DNA from: Puteibacter caeruleilacunae
GTDB taxonomy: Bacteria > Bacteroidota > Bacteroidia > Bacteroidales > Prolixibacteraceae
NCBI GenBank assembly: GCA_005217565.1
Contig: SJCO01000012.1
Span: 1-64,000, forward strand
Direction: 5' to 3'
DNA: 64,000 bases
Shown here: piece by piece, positions 62,364 through 64,000 of the stretch
Layout of the letters: the number at the start of each line of letters is the position of its first letter
How positions within the stretch are numbered: the stretch's first letter is position 1
Notes under the pieces: model-generated
What the model saw: the letters and a program-made list of their open reading frames with translations, nothing else
Database searches by the model: none
What the model was told of the DNA's origin: nothing
Program-made: the position numbers and the translations under genes

Positions 62364-63863
62364 TTACTTTTTCTTTGTATTCTCGTTATTTAAAGGCAAT
62401 ACTGATTCCTTCTTTTCGAAATCGTACAACGTTTGTATTTTCATATTTAACAGTTCCAGCTTATAATTAATAAGCGCTTGTATTGAAGCAATCTTTTTGT
62501 CTGATAACTGTGTTTGGTATAGGTTAAGATCCATTCCGGTAAGATCTCCGTTCTTGTATCGCTCTAGATTGATTTCATAAGTTAGCTCAGCATTACGCTC
62601 ATTCTGTTGTGCAATATCAATCTGTGTTAATTGATTTCGCAGATTACGATGTACTTTGCGAATGTCAATTATGATACTTTTCTTCTCATCCTCGAAACTC
62701 AGTTCTTGTGTTGCTATCTGTGCTTCTTGTGCTCTAATTCTGGCTTTCTTTGCCCCCCAGTCCCAAAGAGGAACATTAAACGAAACTTGCACGCTTGGAT
62801 TTCGGGTAGGATTATCGTAGATATTTTCTAACTTTTTATTGTCTCCAATAATACCGACAGATAAATCAACACTACCTTTGAATTCATTCGAAGCTTTAAC
62901 TTTTATCAAATCAAACTGGCTATTTTCCAAGTTAATCTCTTTTTGTCGCAACTCCATTCTGGAGGTTAATCCACTTTGAATAGCCTGTTCTAAATCCACT
63001 GGTACAACATTAAGATTAATATCAGCGAATACTATAATATCTTCAAATAAATCCATTCCGATGTAATTCTTAAACTCATCCTTTGAATTCTCAAGACTTA
63101 CCTCTTTATTCTGAAGAGTCGATTTTGCAGTAGCTAAGTTTAGTTCTGCCTGATATAATTCTTCTTTTGCAGCAAGACCTGCCTCTACCTTATTTGTAAT
63201 TAGATCATAACTCTTTTGGGTATTTGCTAATTCCTCTTTTGCAATATTCAGATTCATCTGTGCCAGGTAAACATTGTAAAAGAACTGAGTAACATTCTTT
63301 TCCATATTTAACAATTGCATAGAATAACTAAGATTTGTATTTTCCAAATCCAACTCCAACGCTTTCAAATCTAGTTTCAAACTGTTATATGTAAATAACG
63401 GCTGATTCAAACTTAGATATAAGTTATTGTTGAAAGCTTCATTTTCGGAATCGTTCTGTTGAAAATCTGATGAACTTTTCTTCCATCCAAACTTATTAAC
63501 TAATGATAGTGTACCATTTGTTAGGAGAATTGGCTGATCAACTCGAAAGGTACCTGAAGTTTCAAAGTTCTCATTGGTATACCACTCCGAGAATGTTGAG
63601 TTAAAAGAACGATTATTACTATAACTCACTGGATTTAGTGTCAATGAGAAATTAGATTTCAATGAAGCTCTTTGTGCTGCCAATGACTGTTCCGCCCTTT
63701 CCAGGGATAATAGAGATCGCTGAATATCCGGACTACTATTTCTCGCTATATCTAAAGCTTTATCTAATGTTAACACCTGCTGTGCCTGAAGACTCTGTGC
63801 AGAAAAACAACAGCAGACCATTATAAATACGATCAGGCCGACAAATCTCTTTCGCTTATTCAT
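62364..63863 (-). CDS. TolC-family outer-membrane efflux protein
   Basis: This TolC-like channel of about 499 residues has signal sequence MNKRKRFVGLIVFIMVCCCF followed by SAQSLQAQ. The start at 63863 is chosen because it gives a proper signal peptide; the frame extends to an ATG at 63911. Two OEP repeats carry long helices (VLTLDKALDIARNSSPDIQR and VDLEQAIQSGLTSRMELRQK) and beta-strand motifs LSLNQPLF and VSFNVPLWDWGAKK. It is the first gene of the five-gene exporter operon. The remaining 137 bp to the window end show no gene or clear promoter. Confidence 0.93.
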   Translation of the reverse strand: MNKRKRFVGLIVFIMVCCCFSAQSLQAQQVLTLDKALDIARNSSPDIQRSLLSLERAEQSLAAQRASLKSNFSLTLNPVSYSNNRSFNSTFSEWYTNENFETSGTFRVDQPILLTNGTLSLVNKFGWKKSSSDFQQNDSENEAFNNNLYLSLNQPLFTYNSLKLDLKALELDLENTNLSYSMQLLNMEKNVTQFFYNVYLAQMNLNIAKEELANTQKSYDLITNKVEAGLAAKEELYQAELNLATAKSTLQNKEVSLENSKDEFKNYIGMDLFEDIIVFADINLNVVPVDLEQAIQSGLTSRMELRQKEINLENSQFDLIKVKASNEFKGSVDLSVGIIGDNKKLENIYDNPTRNPSVQVSFNVPLWDWGAKKARIRAQEAQIATQELSFEDEKKSIIIDIRKVHRNLRNQLTQIDIAQQNERNAELTYEINLERYKNGDLTGMDLNLYQTQLSDKKIASIQALINYKLELLNMKIQTLYDFEKKESVLPLNNENTKKK

Positions 63864-64000
63864 CTGTTTAATTTTTTTTAATTTCTGAATGTTCAGGGAA
63901 TCCAAATTCATTCAGGAACTCACACAAACTTCAACCATTCTTTCTTACACAATACGCTTAAATCCAGAATAGTTAAAATTCATGTTTGTTTCATTCTATC

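Noticed and set aside
1-64000. CRISPR arrays, tRNA/rRNA genes, prophage or insertion sequences
   Set aside because: No regularly spaced long direct repeats, no transposase, integrase or phage-like protein and no tRNA-like sequence was seen by reading; a dedicated RNA scan was not possible.

Overview
The window looks like a chromosomal segment of a low-GC member of Bacteroidota, probably class Bacteroidia (the order is a guess). The evidence is a SusC/SusD outer-membrane pair driven by a FecI-type sigma factor and FecR anti-sigma, Bacteroidota-type -7 boxes of the form TAnnTTTG, few Shine-Dalgarno sequences, and Bacteroidota versions of dihydroorotase, the GlcN6P-deaminase/PIG-L fusion, PpiD and LptC. 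I see no tRNA, rRNA, CRISPR array, insertion sequence or prophage. A strong promoter at the left edge points out of the window.

Layout. 1-647: no gene, apart from the outward promoter. 648-9010 (minus): a tellurite-resistance-type (Ter) stress operon with a YceG-like protein, TelA and two TerD proteins, followed by a 'biosynthetic module' of aldolase, phosphoribosyltransferase-TRSP, StiP/PELOTA protein and HAD phosphatase. 9750-11885 (plus): a polyprenol-phosphate sugar transferase and dihydroorotase. 12105-19620 (plus): sigma factor, anti-sigma, SusC and SusD. 19747-26622 (plus): Mfd, a chorismatase/RidA-like protein and a GlcN6P-deaminase-like/PIG-L fusion. 26784-32512 (minus): envelope biogenesis genes (PpiD, a CorC/HlyC-type membrane protein, LptC, a TPR protein). 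32758-35991 (minus): cofactor genes coaX, nadC, nadB. 36111-38462 (minus): an OmpR-type two-component system. 39149-45620 (plus): a tripartite RND efflux operon and a secreted acidic protein. 45830-52621 (plus): two hybrid histidine kinases, CheR and CheB. 52636-63863 (minus): a second efflux operon of TolC, adaptor, RND permease, an RND permease fused to an ABC ATPase, and an ABC-2 permease.

The most unusual item is the 1565-residue RND-ABC fusion (53372-58069). It joins a complete RND permease, a linker with about six membrane helices and a complete ABC ATPase in one reading frame, next to a separate ABC-2 permease and a full tripartite RND system. This suggests an exporter using both proton-motive force and ATP. 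Second come the Ter operon, which lacks the ATP-grasp enzymes and TerC often seen with it, and a four-unit 11-bp tandem repeat between the two-component genes and the first efflux operon that looks like an OmpR/PhoB-family operator. The GlcN6P-deaminase-like protein has also lost two catalytic residues.
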